NCBI GenBank assembly: GCA_029891345.1
Contig: CM057000.1
Coordinates: 140,290,163-140,354,162 of the forward strand
Direction: 5' to 3'
DNA: 64,000 bases
From: Dryococelus australis
Lineage: Eukaryota > Arthropoda > Insecta > Phasmatodea > Phasmatidae
Positions within the stretch are counted from its first letter, which is position 1. Each line of letters starts with the position of its first letter. The notes under the pieces were generated by a model, which saw only the letters and a list, made by a program, of their open reading frames with translations, did no database searches and was not told the origin of the DNA. The translations under genes were made by a program, and so were the position numbers. Below are positions 32,549-44,800 of the stretch, piece after piece.

Positions 32549-34551
32549 ACACGATTTTGACTTAACAAATTAAAATATTACACTTCAGTAAATTATAAAT
32601 GAAATATTGGATAAGTTTCAATTAATAGATAATTTGGTCATTAGGTAATGGAGCAATATCGGTCTGGAATGTGTTATTCCTTTCGTAGTAAATGTTTATT
32701 TGAGACGAGAATCTGCAATGCGCAGTAAACCTGGCAACAGTGTACTTCGATGATCCTTCGGCTTAAGTTAGTCCACCTCTAGTTGTGATTTATGAATACG
32801 ATATAGAATAGTTGGTCCACCCTTAGTCTGGACTAACATCAGACCAACTCAGAGGACGATCATCGCTGGATCATTCTTGGGCGAAGATCTGACTATGAAT
32901 AAGGCCCAATGTCTATATAGTAGCTATATTGGTAGGTATTCCCATTTTTGGAAAAAGAATTCTGAAATTTGAGGCAGGCCTCGAAATTCGTGCTAAGTCA
33001 TTTATAGGCTTATAATTAATCTCCTACAGGATAAGGCATTGCATAATCATTATAATTAGAATGTAGACAATTTGATTATAATGTGCATATAGTGGCTATT
33101 CAGTATGTCTTCCCGTTCTTAAAAAAAAAAATTCCAAAATTTTAGGCGTTCCTCGAAATTTGTGCTTCTAAGTCATTTACAGGCTCATAATTAATCTCCT
33201 ATGGGATATAGCATTACATAATAATTATGATGCAGACACTTTGATTATAATTTGTATATAGCAGTTATTCGGTATGTCTTCCTGTTTTAAAAAATAATTC
33301 AGAGGTTTGAGGCATGCAGTGTTATTGTCCCGAAGATACGCACGTTAGGACATGCGGACTGCGGACAAGCTATTATGGACTAAGTTTAGTGCAGAGAAGT
33401 GGCCTTTGCTTGCATGCTACAAATAATTCACTTTTTATTTGTTCGAGTTTTCCTTTGTATAATGCAAATGAGACGAGCAAGCAACATGTTTCAAAACATG
33501 TGAGGCACTGCTAGATCCCATCTGCAATGCAAGTGTTCAGTCAACCTTTGTTTAGTTTTATTTGGATATGAGCTTCGTTTGTCATTCTCACTCCCTCCCA
33601 ACCTGACCCCCCCACAGGTAGGCAACCTACATGACAAACAACTTGTAGCTAACACCGCCCCTTAATGGAATAAGTACATACATCCTTTGCCTGGAAAATG
33701 CAGTATTTTTAGCCATTCTTGCTTGAATGCATGTGACCCCCTTCATCACAGCGTGTTTCTCTTCTTCTGTTTCCCTCTCTCGGGTGCTGTCAAGTCCTGT
33801 GATGGAGATAAAAAAAATAACATTCCGATAGGAAGGGACTAAACGTTTCACGAGTTACAGTGGTAGATAACAACACTTGCGTGAGTCGTGCTGAGTTTGA
33901 CAGATAGTTTCCATGCCCTCTTAGAACACTGGCTGTTGTTGTTTTTATTTCGCTACTATACCCGGTCACTCCTGGAATAGCGCGAGAAAGCTATAAATCA
34001 AGTCTGAGTTATGTCCCCCAACAGCTGCATTATATCATTCTTTTACTGTATTGTGCTTTTGGAAGCAAGTAATTATTGCATCTTGTGCTCCTTTCCAGTG
34101 GCCCAAGTTTGATTCATTAATTTCGGATTGCTTTCTGGCTGCTGTATTTCCATCATATTCTGCAAAAATAACATGTTTTGTTTTGAAGAAGCCAAATATT
34201 GCACACATTTTTCTGTTGCTGTAAATGAAGCGTTATTTTTTATCACTGTGTGTTTAACAAAAACAGCATATATTATGCAAGCACAATCGTATGAAGGTAG
34301 AGTGCAGCAGTAGGGTTAGTATTGTAATACCAAATCGCAGTGTTAACAACCTCTATCAATTTTACACTATTGTTGACTGCATTTTTGAAACAGTATTGCA
34401 CCCGTGATTCAGATTTTTAAAATTTTCCATTCACGAATTGCTTTCGTTTGACTATAATCTCTAAGCTATTTTCAAGAAGTATTCTCATGAAATTGTACTA
34501 CAACACCTTTGAGAGCCACACTGTCTTGCCAGCATGTTGATGCTGTGTGAT

Positions 34552-34566
34552 CCGCTAGATGGCGGC
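34552..34566 (+). promoter_or_regulatory. CTCF-like binding motif
   Basis: CCGCTAGATGGCGGC fits the conserved CTCF core (CCASYAGRKGGCRSY) at all but one position. It is a single word in AT-rich DNA; occupancy cannot be judged from sequence. Confidence 0.3.
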
Positions 34567-36715
34567 AATGTTCCGTTCCGAAAAAGTCAAGATACTACAC
34601 GTTGCCCTATATTCTATTTCCACAAACACACTTTGTCCAATCAGTGGCCACTGAATTTTTTGTTGTTTTCTGAAGGATGTGTTATATATTACGGAGCATG
34701 TATGAAATTCGTTTTGTTATGAAATTTCTGCAAAAAACCACATTCCATGTCCTGCATACAATTCCATCTGTATAACAAGTGAATTTTATGAACAGTTTCA
34801 GTTTCATGTGGGGTACACCTTACTTAAACCCTTTCATTCAAAATGTTCAATCATATTTATTTTAAAAATCATAAAACATTTATTAATATATAGACCACAA
34901 ATGGCATAGCGATAACAACAAAAAATTATTTTTCGAACAGATAATATACTTGCATTAAAATTTTTTTTAGGACAAAAAATTAATGGTACTTGATTCTAAA
35001 TTGTAGCCTCATTTTTCAAAAACATTTTGAGGTAAAATTGTGCAACTTAGAATTGAGGATATGTATATGGTAACTATACCAGAAGCAAGTATGTAAACTT
35101 TTGCTTCAAAATATGCTATCTTCATCATGCAGTTGATCTAACCAAACCCCAAAGATATGTAATTAATAATCGTGACTTGCAGTGATTAGATCTTTTTTGG
35201 TCCTGTAGTGCGAGGGAATTATCTCTTTTTGCTTTCACTTGACCAAAAGTGTGGCATGAGAGAATCTACAGCTTACAAAGCAAGTACAGTGCATTTGTAG
35301 ATACCAATGTTGATATTATGTACTAACAGTTTTTAAAATATTATACATTTGGTTTTATAAGTGCAGTAAGGTATAAACTTACAGTGGAACCTCTATCTTT
35401 CATTGTGTAAAGGATTGATTGAAAAAAAAAAAAAAAACGTATATGCTATACATACAGATAATCAGATGTGGAGTTCAATTTTAGATTCAAATAATATAAT
35501 ACATAATCTCAAATTGTTTTGTTTATCATACTGATAGGTGTGTGATAATGAAGAACAGTTTATCTAGCCAAGTCATTATGAACAGAGAGGATCATTGCAA
35601 CTAGCTATGGCTCTTGGGAATTACTGTAAAATGCAAACCTAACAAATTTGATTCCATAAAAAAACATTGTGTTAAAAGTGTCTTTTTCTTGTAAATTCCA
35701 TGTTTAATCATGTCTACTGAAAAAAGATAATTTTATTGTGAAATACAGTGGTAATTAATTTTAACAGGTAGACATCTTCCAAATAAAATGATACCGCAGA
35801 AGGATTTGCATGATCTCGCCTTGTAAAAGGAAAAAGTGCAAACACAGTAGCGTGCGCTGACCATGAACAATTTTAGCCAGCCAGAAGTTCAACTTGTACT
35901 ATTCACTGTGTAATTTTTTTAACATATTGCGGTAAATAAATATTTGGTATGTCCACTAAAAACTGTAATTACAGAAACAACAGTACAGTGACATTTTACA
36001 TTTTACAGTTTATACAGCTATCTAAACCAGCCCCTAATCTTTGCTCTTACTACCAGCCACCCTTTTTTTTTTTTTTTAAGTAGTCCTTGATGAATACCTG
36101 CTTCTAACAAACTGTTCCCACTACAGTGTGTTTGAAAAATTGTAAATCTAAATTGAACAACAATTTCTTGCATCAGCGTGTGGTCAGTCTCGACAAGATC
36201 CTGAAAACTGGTAATTGGTTGAGTCAGGCATCCTTGGAGGGCGTGGGCCTGTGTGATTCATGTTCACTCTCGTCGGACTATGTGTGCTGTGCAAAGAAGT
36301 CTTTATCGCCATGTTCACTCCATACTACTACCTAATCTGACATAAACATACTCTTCATTGGTGCATTCTGAAACAGTACTTTTCCACGTCACCTCGTTTC
36401 CTAGTAAAACGTAGTAGATACTTCCCCGTGCTACCTCTGCTCTCATCACATTCCCTTCCAGTTCTTTCAAGGGCGAAGAAAGCCTAATGTTCCTGTGTAG
36501 GCAATCTTTAAGGCAGCAGTATCCTTTCCTCGTGGATTTCTTTTTATTTCAAATCTATGTTAATCAAACTTTCTGGTCGTATTTTAAAAATTAAAATATA
36601 TCATGATATAGAGGACTACTTAGCAGAAGTCTTTTTGCCTGTACAGTTTCAGTTATAGGTATTCATATTTTCCCATGTGGGACAGAAATTATGTAAAAGT
36701 GAGGAAACCTTTGAT

Positions 36716-36784
36716 TGTGGATAGATTTGAAATCTATCCACATGTTACATCATGTAACATGAAATCATGTTACAAGTAACATGA
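36716..36784. repeat. Three adjacent perfect hairpins
   Basis: TGTGGATAGATTT pairs with its complement across one base (36716-36742). ATGTTACAT pairs across one base (36742-36760). TCATGTTAC pairs with GTAACATGA across AA (36765-36784). The second and third share the GTTAC/GTAAC word. Confidence 0.85.
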
Positions 36785-37514
36785 GAAAAAACTTTGGAAT
36801 TGAAATAACTTATAAAGTGCTCCCTAGGCCTTGGCGTGCTTGTTTTTTAAATATTGAATACGGAAATTATGTTCGGGAGAAATGCACACAAATTCAATAT
36901 GACGTGGGATACTTCCCTCGTAAGAGGATTTTTTTTACCATACCTCCTCGGCTCTAATGCCCACACCCGTTAGAGAATGAATTAGCTCTTGGTGGCCAAG
37001 CTTGTATTTCAGATTTTTAAAACATTTTGTCAGGACACGATATAATTCAATTGATTACAAAATCTGCTCATACTTCTATTTCACGTGCAGTCACCATTAG
37101 GAAGTTGCCGGTGATCATACATGATAAACTCTTAAAAGCACCCCATTTATATTGAAATACATTTATTAATTAGTTTTCAGAATTTTGTCAAATTAAGAAA
37201 ATATTTCTTTAGGGGGCATCATTGTGTACTAAACAAATATGCACGCAGCATGTCGCTACCTAGTATTCTTAGCACTGCACAAGTGGGAAAATCTTTTATA
37301 TTTTTACAGCAATGTACTCTCACTAACTGCGCTGTCGTGTGGTGCTCGCCTTATGCGAAATGCATGTCTTAAAAATATGTTTGATGTTGAAGTAGAAGTG
37401 AAAATATAAACTGAACTCAATCTCTATTTTAACAAATGATACTGTACGAAAGTTACAGTAAACAAGAGACTCCAGTAAGAGTATAATTCAGTTGCGGAGG
37501 GGTCCATCTCTTGG

Positions 37515-39345
37515 TTATCAATCCAAATATTGGTTTGTAGCAATTTTCCTTGCATCCCTCTTCTCAGCCCTCCTTTTCAATTCAACATAGCTGCTATATT
37601 TCATGTCGTCGATCATTTGGCTCTTGTAACTCAGTCTTCCTCTTCCTCTGTGTTTCTTCCCATCTATTATTCCTTCAATGATCACCTTAGGTAGTTCATT
37701 GTGTCTCAGGATGTGACCTATCATCCTGCCTCTTCTCCGTAAGGTCTTCCAAAAGGTGTGTTCCTCACCAGCTCATCTTAACAGCTCGTCATCAGTTAGA
37801 AGATCGATCCAGGTGACCTTCAACATTTGTCTGTAACACCAAGCCTCAAATTACTTAAGTTGTTTTCTTTCTGCCATCCCTATGGTCTAAGTGTAGGCTC
37901 CAAACATAAGTTATTATAAGCCTTGATATGCTGATGTTTGATGTGGAGAGTTTCTTGAGTCTGTTACACACGGTTCACTTTCTTGTACAAGAAGGTGTAC
38001 ACCTTTCTTGTTCAAGTCTACTTGCATGTAAGGGTTTGTGTGCTACCTAGAATTAATTAGAAACTGTTTTATTTTTCATTCAACTTCTTGTGCACGTAGT
38101 TTGTTTACATGTGCGTTTTATATGTTCACGTAGTTCCCGTACATTTATTTATGCTGATATCGTTAATTTGAGAATAGAAAACAGATTTCAATTCTGTGGT
38201 AGTGATTTGTTCGGTTTGTAAAATCTTTGTTTGTTGTGGTGGTAATGAGCGACTGACATGCCGCAACATTCAAGTACTCCTACCTATGTGTGCAGTACGT
38301 ACTTGAGACTTGAATAAGAGAGTGTGTTCCACCTTCTTGTTCACAAAAGATGTCCATCTGTATCAGGCTTTGTGTTTGTTGAAAGCATACAAGCTTGATT
38401 CGAGTCATTATTTCCTTTCTCCTTCTTCCTTTCCAATTCTGTGTGTACCTGTGCGTGTACATTTCTGCCACAGATTAACACCGTAGTCTTCTTCTTGTTT
38501 TTAGATTGTACTCTCCAGTAAATAACTCTTCCGTTTTTAACAGTTGTTCTGCCAGATAATTTTTATTTTCTGCAACAACTGCAATGTCATCTGCAAATCT
38601 CAACATGTCTATATTTTGTCCATGTATTGATATGCCTTCCATTATTTGGTCTCTCACAGTATCTATTGCTTCTTGCACATATGCTGTTAACAAGATTGGA
38701 GAAAGAATGCAGTCTGGTCTTACCCCCTTTTTCATCTGTGTTTTCTGCATCGGTATTACCCTTCGGATAACTGCAGTTTCATTCTAATAAAATTTCCGTA
38801 CGATTCTCATTCTCTGTACTTAAGTCACAGTCTCTTCAGAATGGTAAACAGCTTATTCCAGAGGACATGTCAACAGCTTTCTCAAAATCCATGAAGGCAA
38901 TATATACGTTCTTGTCTTTTTTCATACACTTCATGACGAGAACTCGGAAAGCAAGTATTGCTTCTCTTGTACCTTTTCCTCTTCTGAGGCGGAACTGGTC
39001 ATTACTTAGTACAGTATCTATCCTCTGTTCAATACGGTGTTTGGCTATTAATGCTATTATGTTGGATGCATAGGAAACCAGGTTTAGGGTTCAAAAGTCT
39101 TCACATTTGTTTCCAGATGCTTTCTTTGGTGTGGGAATTGCAATGCATTCCTCAAAGTCTAGAGGCATATTCCCTGTCTCGTATATATATCACAGATCAG
39201 TCTGTACAGCAAGTCCTTTATTTTACCCTCGGCTGCATTTATGAGTTCAGCTGGAATCTCATCTATCCCTGGAGCTTTCATCTCTATGCAGTTCTAGTGC
39301 TTTATCAAACTCATCTCTCAGAATACAGTTAATGGGGGTCATTTA
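37515..39345 (-). pseudogene. Dead non-LTR retrotransposon reverse transcriptase
   Basis: Read on the - strand from 39345 downward: PGIDEIPAELINAAEGKIKD, DFEECIAIPTPKKASGNK, DTVLSNDQFRLRRGKGTREA, NVYIAFMDFEKAVD, VRPDCILSPILLTAYVQEAI, then MLRFADDIAVVAENK with the catalytic F-A-D-D. The C-terminal part resumes at 37905-37515 with LKVTWIDLLTDDELL and MIGHILRHNELPKVIIEGII plus GKKHRGRGR. The wording is that of insect RTE/Jockey-group LINEs; the clade is not certain. The N-terminal endonuclease is missing, stops and frameshifts are many, and a TIR element interrupts it at 37985-38350. Confidence 0.85.
37985..38350. mobile_element. TIR element inserted in the LINE
   Basis: ACAAGAAGGTGTACACC with CTTGTTCAAGTCTACTTGCA on the left faces, inverted, ACAAGAAGGTGGAACAC with CTTATTCAAGTCTCAAGTAC on the right, giving imperfect TIRs of about 45 bp. 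Length is about 365 bp, non-coding. It sits between the finger/palm part and the C-terminal part of the LINE. The target duplication is hard to separate from the TIR (ACAAGAA occurs on both sides), so the superfamily is open. Confidence 0.5.
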
Positions 39346-39523
39346 AATTCCACTAGAGTTCCTTACAGCCCCAGTGGGCGTTCAGACCCCACAACCGCCA
39401 TGGCTTCTACGCCCTCGAGTTCTTTGGTAATTTCTTACTCTTCCAGAAGTGTAAGTATTTTACTCGTTTCCATTCACATCACAAAATCAGAAGTTCGGAG
39501 TAGTAATCAACAAAATATGTGAA

Positions 39524-39889
39524 CTAATTGTTAATAATTGTAAAGATTATAATCCAATAAAGAGCAGTCATCAAAATCACTCGAGTCAATTCCAAACGCA
39601 ATTTATACTCAAAATTCGAAAACAAAAACCTAAACATCAAATTTATTAAAATACTATCACAAGACATATCCGAAAGCAAAACACAACACCAGCCAAGAGT
39701 AACAAGGAAGAGAAGAGGGGCTATGTAACTGGTGCTGCTATTGGCTGATCCTGTTGCTGTACACACGGGAGTGTAGTATAAGGTGCGCGGGAGGAAGTGC
39801 AAATCAGAGAGGGGTGAGTGGAGAGTAGAGCGTCCCCCTTGTGATGTCATATTGCGTGCGTAGCGTACCTTACAAGGTGCATGTGGCAC
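39524..39889 (-). other. Unrecognised 121-codon open stretch
   Basis: Starts MPHAPCKVRYARNMTSQGGR and has a hydrophobic stretch (IAPLLFLVTLGWCCVLL) that could span a membrane, then a Leu/Ile-rich C-terminus. No homologue, splice context or codon signal supports it as a gene. AATAAATTTG occurs inside the sequence. Most likely non-coding, perhaps repeat-derived. Confidence 0.12.
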
Positions 39890-41249
39890 ACCCTTTTCAC
39901 CTCAGCTGCAGGTTCATCTGATTTTCACAGGATTTTTTTTTTCATACTAAATAAAGGTATACAATACAGCCCCAATATTTTATTGTTCTAATGAACATAA
40001 ATCTTTTAATCAGTTTTGATTACTACTACTAAAATTTATCTGGGACTTTTATATTTTTTCATAAAATTTTGGAAATTGTTGATAGTGCCCGAGAAGTGCC
40101 TACATAAAATCTCTACCCTTTTAAAATCCAGACTCCTGATATTGAGGATCTATTTTACTTTTTTCGATCCCATTCTTTTATGAACGAAGTACTATTCAGG
40201 AGATGGGGAAAGGGGGAAGGGAATAAGTAGCGCCATATTACGGCAGAGGAAGGGGGCGCAATGCATCAAATTCCTCTGTGTGTATCAGGGATAGAAAATA
40301 ACTAGGGACAATAGTAGAGATTCTTTTGACCTTTCTGTTGGTGCAGTGTATTTATAGATCATTATAATATCATACATGTTTCAACTCATTATGTAAGAGT
40401 TAATATCATTACAGCAAGTATAAACACAAAAATGTACTAGTAATTTGAAAGCGTATATTAACTTTAATTTCAAATTTTTCAAGGACCATTGACAATATAT
40501 GATGGATATATACGAATGAGTCATTTGAGAATGATCGGTAAAGGTTCCACTGTGGTTGTTTCTGTTTGTAATTACATTAATGTTTTGATATTTATGGAAA
40601 AAAAAATTATGTATTTATGTATATTTGTATAGTGAAATCTAAGTCATTTTTTTTGCCAGTATCATGTACATAGAATTATTTTAAAAATAAAATTTTGTTG
40701 AAGAAAATTACATTTCTGGTTGTTCCAAAGGAGTGATAGATTTGGTACTTTGCACAATATATAGGTTTATGAAATGATTTATTTTTGATGACTTACTTAT
40801 GTCCCATCTCCACCATAATTCCCCTTCTTCCATTCCTTACCTTAAAAAACATGCACTTTATTTCATTTTTTAAATATAGTCTCCCACGTCAGGCAGGCAG
40901 AGCCATCACATGGACTGCGATAATGCTAATCGACTGCTCATTGTCATAGTCAAATAGCACTGTTTCATGCTGTCGTCAGGCAATCAAGACACATGTGAGA
41001 GAAGCCTCACAACATCCTGCAGTAGCTCATACAGTGGTGGCTGGGTGCGGATTCGCAGTTGGGTATGGTGGGCATGTCGCAGGTATCTGTTGTTCGAAAC
41101 ACAGCTTGGAACACTCCAGTCAATGTCACTCTGGCGGAGATTGCAGTATACATTTCAACATGGGGTCTCTTAGTACAGCCACGACGTTAGTAACTCCACC
41201 ATTCATTTGACCATTGTAGGGGATGGGCTTAGCTGCGACCCCCTTTCCC
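39890..41249. other. Intergenic, no feature recognised
   Basis: AT-rich sequence with a moderately GC-rich segment at 40900-41240. The overlapping open stretches at 40967-41210 lie there but have no recognisable product. Confidence 0.35.
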
Positions 41250-41475
41250 ATCCCTGAGTGAGTGACGTGGTTAGACTACTCACCTCCTACCAAGGTGAAC
41301 TGGGTTTGATTCCTGGTGGGGTCATCCCCAGATTTTTGCATATGGGAATCTCTCCATCTCACTTTACTCTCCCCATTCCTTCAAACTGCCCTTAGCAGAC
41401 CATGTAATATTTTGCAGGGAATAGCCTAGACCCCATTCCCGTGTTAGGAGGATAAGAACTGATCTGAAAGAACCG
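41250..41475 (+). repeat. tRNA-derived SINE
   Basis: The A-box-like GACGTGGTTAGACTACTC and the B-box-like GGGTTTGATTCCTGG are about 30 nt apart, followed by a SINE body (GGGTCATCCCCAGATTTTTG). The layout is that of a tRNA-headed SINE. Ends are approximate. Confidence 0.55.
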
Positions 41476-41862
41476 AGTAAACACAGGAATCTACGTTTGA
41501 ATAATATGTTCAATCACTTCAACTTACCTGTAAGAGGGCAATATCAGAAATATAGAGAACCATGGTGCGTCCTCGGAGATACTAAAAGATGCTGTGAAAA
41601 GTGTCAGATGTAAAAGAAAAACACTGAAAATATATGCTAAGTGTTCGAGCCGCAGTTTCATGCCTTCTGACCTCCTGATTAGTGGGTTCCAAATCACTTG
41701 GATTCTGAATCTTCCTCGGAAATTTTTGAGTTAAGCTGGGGTGTGTGCTCACACTGTTTTGTCAGTCCGGTTACGTCACCACATGATCATGTTGCCACAA
41801 GTACTTACGCATACAGAAGTGAAACAGCCTGCACACACCAGCAAACTATTGGAAAACCCTTA

Positions 41863-44800
41863 GATAGTCAGCATATTGTAACCTATTCATCAGCCAGAAG
41901 CCTAGTCAGTGTTTGGCAACTTATTCGCCAGTCAGAAGCACAGTCAGCATGTAGTAACCTATTCACCAGCCATAAGCCTAGTCAGCGTATAGTAACCTAG
42001 TTGCCATCTGGAAGTACAGTCGGCATATTGTAATGTATTCGTCAGCCAGAAGCCTAGTCAGCGTATGGTAACCTAGTTGCCATCCAGAAGTACAGTTGGC
42101 ATATTGTAATGTATTCACCAGCCATAAGTCTAGTCAGCATATAGTAACCTAGTTGCCATCCAGAAGTACAGTCGGCATATTGTAATGTATTCACCAGCCA
42201 GAAGCCTAGTCAGCGTATGGTAACCTAGTTGCCATCCAGAAGTACAGTCGGCATATTGTAATGTATTCACCAGCCAGAAGCCTAGTCAGCATATAGTAAC
42301 CTAGTTGCCATCCGGTAGTACAGTCGGCATATTGTAATGTATTCGTCAGCCAGAAGCCTAGTCAGCATATAGTAACCTAGTTGCCATCCGGAAGTACAGT
42401 CGGCATATTGTAATGTATTCACCAGCCAGAAGCCTAGTCAGCGTATGGTAACCTAGTTGCCATCCAGAAGTACAGTCGGCATATTGTAATGTATTCACCA
42501 GCCAGAAGCCTAGTCAGCATATAGTAACCTAGTTGCCATCCGGTAGTACAGTCGGCATATTGTAATGTATTCGTCAGCCAGAAGCCTAGTCAGCATATAG
42601 TAACCTAGTTGCCATCCGGAAGTACAGTCGGCATATTGTAATGTATTCACCAGCCAGAAGCCTAGTCAGCGTATGGTAACCTAGTTGCCATCCAGAAGTA
42701 CAGTCGGCATATTGTAATGTATTCACCAGCCAGAAGCCTAGTCAGCATATAGTAACCTAGTTGCCATCCGGTAGTACAGTCGGCATATTGTAATGTATTC
42801 GTCAGCCAGAAGCCTAGTCAGCATATAGTAACCTAGTTGCCATCCGGAAGTACAGTCGGCATATTGTAATGTATTCACCAGCCAGAAGCCTAGTCAGCGT
42901 ATGGTAACCTAGTTGCCATCCAGAAGTACAGTCGGCATATTGTAATGTATTCACCAGCCAGAAGCCTAGTCAGCATATAGTAACCTAGTTGCCATCCGGT
43001 AGTACAGTCGGCATATTGTAATGTATTCGTCAGCCAGAAGCCTAGTCAGCATATAGTAACCTAGTTGCCATCCGGTAGTACAGTCTGCATATTGTAATGT
43101 ATTCACCAGCCAGAAGCCTAGTCAGCGTATGGTAACCTAGTTGCCATCCAGAAGTACAGTCGGCATATTGTAATGTATTCACCAGCCAGAAGCCTAGTCA
43201 GCATATAGTAACCTAGTTGCCATCCGGTAGTACAGTCTGCATATTGTAATGTATTCACCAGCCAGAAGCCTAGTCAGCGTATGGTAACCTAGTTGCCATC
43301 CAGAAGTACAGTCGGCATATTGTAATGTATTCGTCAGCCAGAAGCCTAGTCAGCATATAGTAACCTAGTTGCCATCCGGTAGTACAGTCTGCATATTGTA
43401 ATGTATTCACCAGCCAGAAGCCTAGTCAGCGTATGGTAACCTAGTTGCCATCCAGAGTACAGTTGCGCATATTTGTAATGTATTCGTCAGCCAGAAGCCT
43501 AGTCAGCATATAGTAACCTAGTTGCCATCCAGAAGTACAGTCGCGATATTGTAATGTATTCACCAGCCAGAAGCCTAGTCAGTATGGTAACCTAGTTGCC
43601 ATCCGAAGTACAGTCTGCATATTGTAATGTATTCACCAGCCAGAAGCCTAGTCAATCAGATGTAACCTAGTTGCCATCCAGAAGTACAGTCTGCATATTC
43701 AATGTATTCACCAGCCTAAAGTCCAGTAGCTATGTAAACTAGTTGCCATCCAGAAGTACAGTCGCATATTGTAATGTATTCACCAGCCAGAAGCCTAGTC
43801 AGCATATGTAACCTAGTTGCCATCCAGAAGTACAGTCGCATATTGTAATGTATTCACCAGCCAGAAGCCTAGTCAGCTATAGGTAACCTAGTTGCCATCC
43901 GAAGTACAGTCGGCATATTGTAATGTATTCACCGAACAGCAGAAGCCTAGTCGCCATAGTATGTAACTATGTTGCCATCCAGATAGTACAGTCATCGCAT
44001 ACTGTAATTGTATTCACCAGCCAGAAGCCTAGTCAGCATATGGTAACCTAGTTGCCATCCGAAAGTACAGTCGGCATATTGTAATGTATTCACCAGCCAG
44101 AAGCCTAGTCAGCATAATAGCTAACATCTATGTATGTCCCACTACAGATAGTAACAGTTGCATATTGTAATGTATTCACCAGCCAGAAGCCTAGTCAGCG
44201 TATTGGTAACCTAGTTGCCATCCAGGAAGTACAGTCGGCATATTGTAATGTTATTCACCAGCCAGAAGCCTAGTCAGCATATAGTAACCTAGTTGCCATC
44301 CAGAAGTACAGTCGGCATATTGTAATGTATTCACCAGCCAGAAGCCTAGTCAGCATAATGGTAACCTAGTTGCCATCCAGAAGTACAGTCGGCATATTGT
44401 AATGTATTCACCAGCCAGAAGCCTAGTCAGCGTATGGTAACCTAGTTGCCATCCGAAGTACAGTCGGCATATTGTAATGTATTCAGCAGCCAGAAGCCTA
44501 GTCAGCATATAGTAACCTAGTTGCCATCCAGAAGTACAGTCGGCATATTGTAATGTATTCACCAGCCAGAAGCCTAGTCACGTATGTAACCTAGTTGCCA
44601 TCCAGAAGTACAGTCGGCATATTGTAATGTATTCACCAGCCAGAAGCCTAGTCAGCGTATGGTAACCTAGTTGCCATCCGGAGTACAGTCGGCATATTGT
44701 AATGTATTCCAGCTACAGCAGAAGACCTAGTCCAGCAATATAGGCATATTGTAATGTTCCCATCATCAGGTATGTACCAGTCCGGTACATGGCATATTGT

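Larger units (their letters stand above)
31549..32907. mobile_element. PIF/Harbinger-like non-autonomous TIR element
   Basis: Perfect 18-bp terminal inverted repeats GGGCCTTATTCATAGTCA at 31549-31566 and its complement at 32890-32907. Flanking AAT at 31546-31548 and 32908-32910 is a 3-bp target duplication. The uninterrupted copies of the surrounding tandem repeat show the empty site with a single AAT. Length is 1359 bp; there is no transposase ORF. GGGCC ends and a 3-bp duplication suit PIF/Harbinger, whose usual target is TWA, so the family label is tentative; the element boundary itself is firm. Confidence 0.85.
31464..33310. repeat. 175-bp tandem repeat, three copies, first one split
   Basis: Each copy starts TTTACAGGC(C/T) or a close variant, then TATAATTAATCTCCTA. 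Copies begin at about 31464, 32999 and 33174. Copies 2 and 3 are 175 bp apart. Copies 1 and 2 are 174 bp apart once the 1362-bp insertion (element plus one target duplication) is removed. Divergence is moderate. Confidence 0.75.
33311..37514. other. Intergenic, mostly unrecognised
   Basis: AT-rich DNA without a credible gene. Notable points are a CTCF-like word at 34552-34566, an A run at 35420, a T run at 36064-36080 and a cluster of hairpins at 36716-36784. The open stretches at 34128-34313, 34534-34722 and 36126-36335 carry no domain I can recognise. Confidence 0.4.

Noticed and set aside
30829-34060. Complete pogo/Tigger element
   Set aside because: Only one plausible end (30829) was found. 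The repeated TATTGTGCTTTTGGAAGCAA words at 30757 and 34050 are direct, not inverted, so a bounded element could not be supported.
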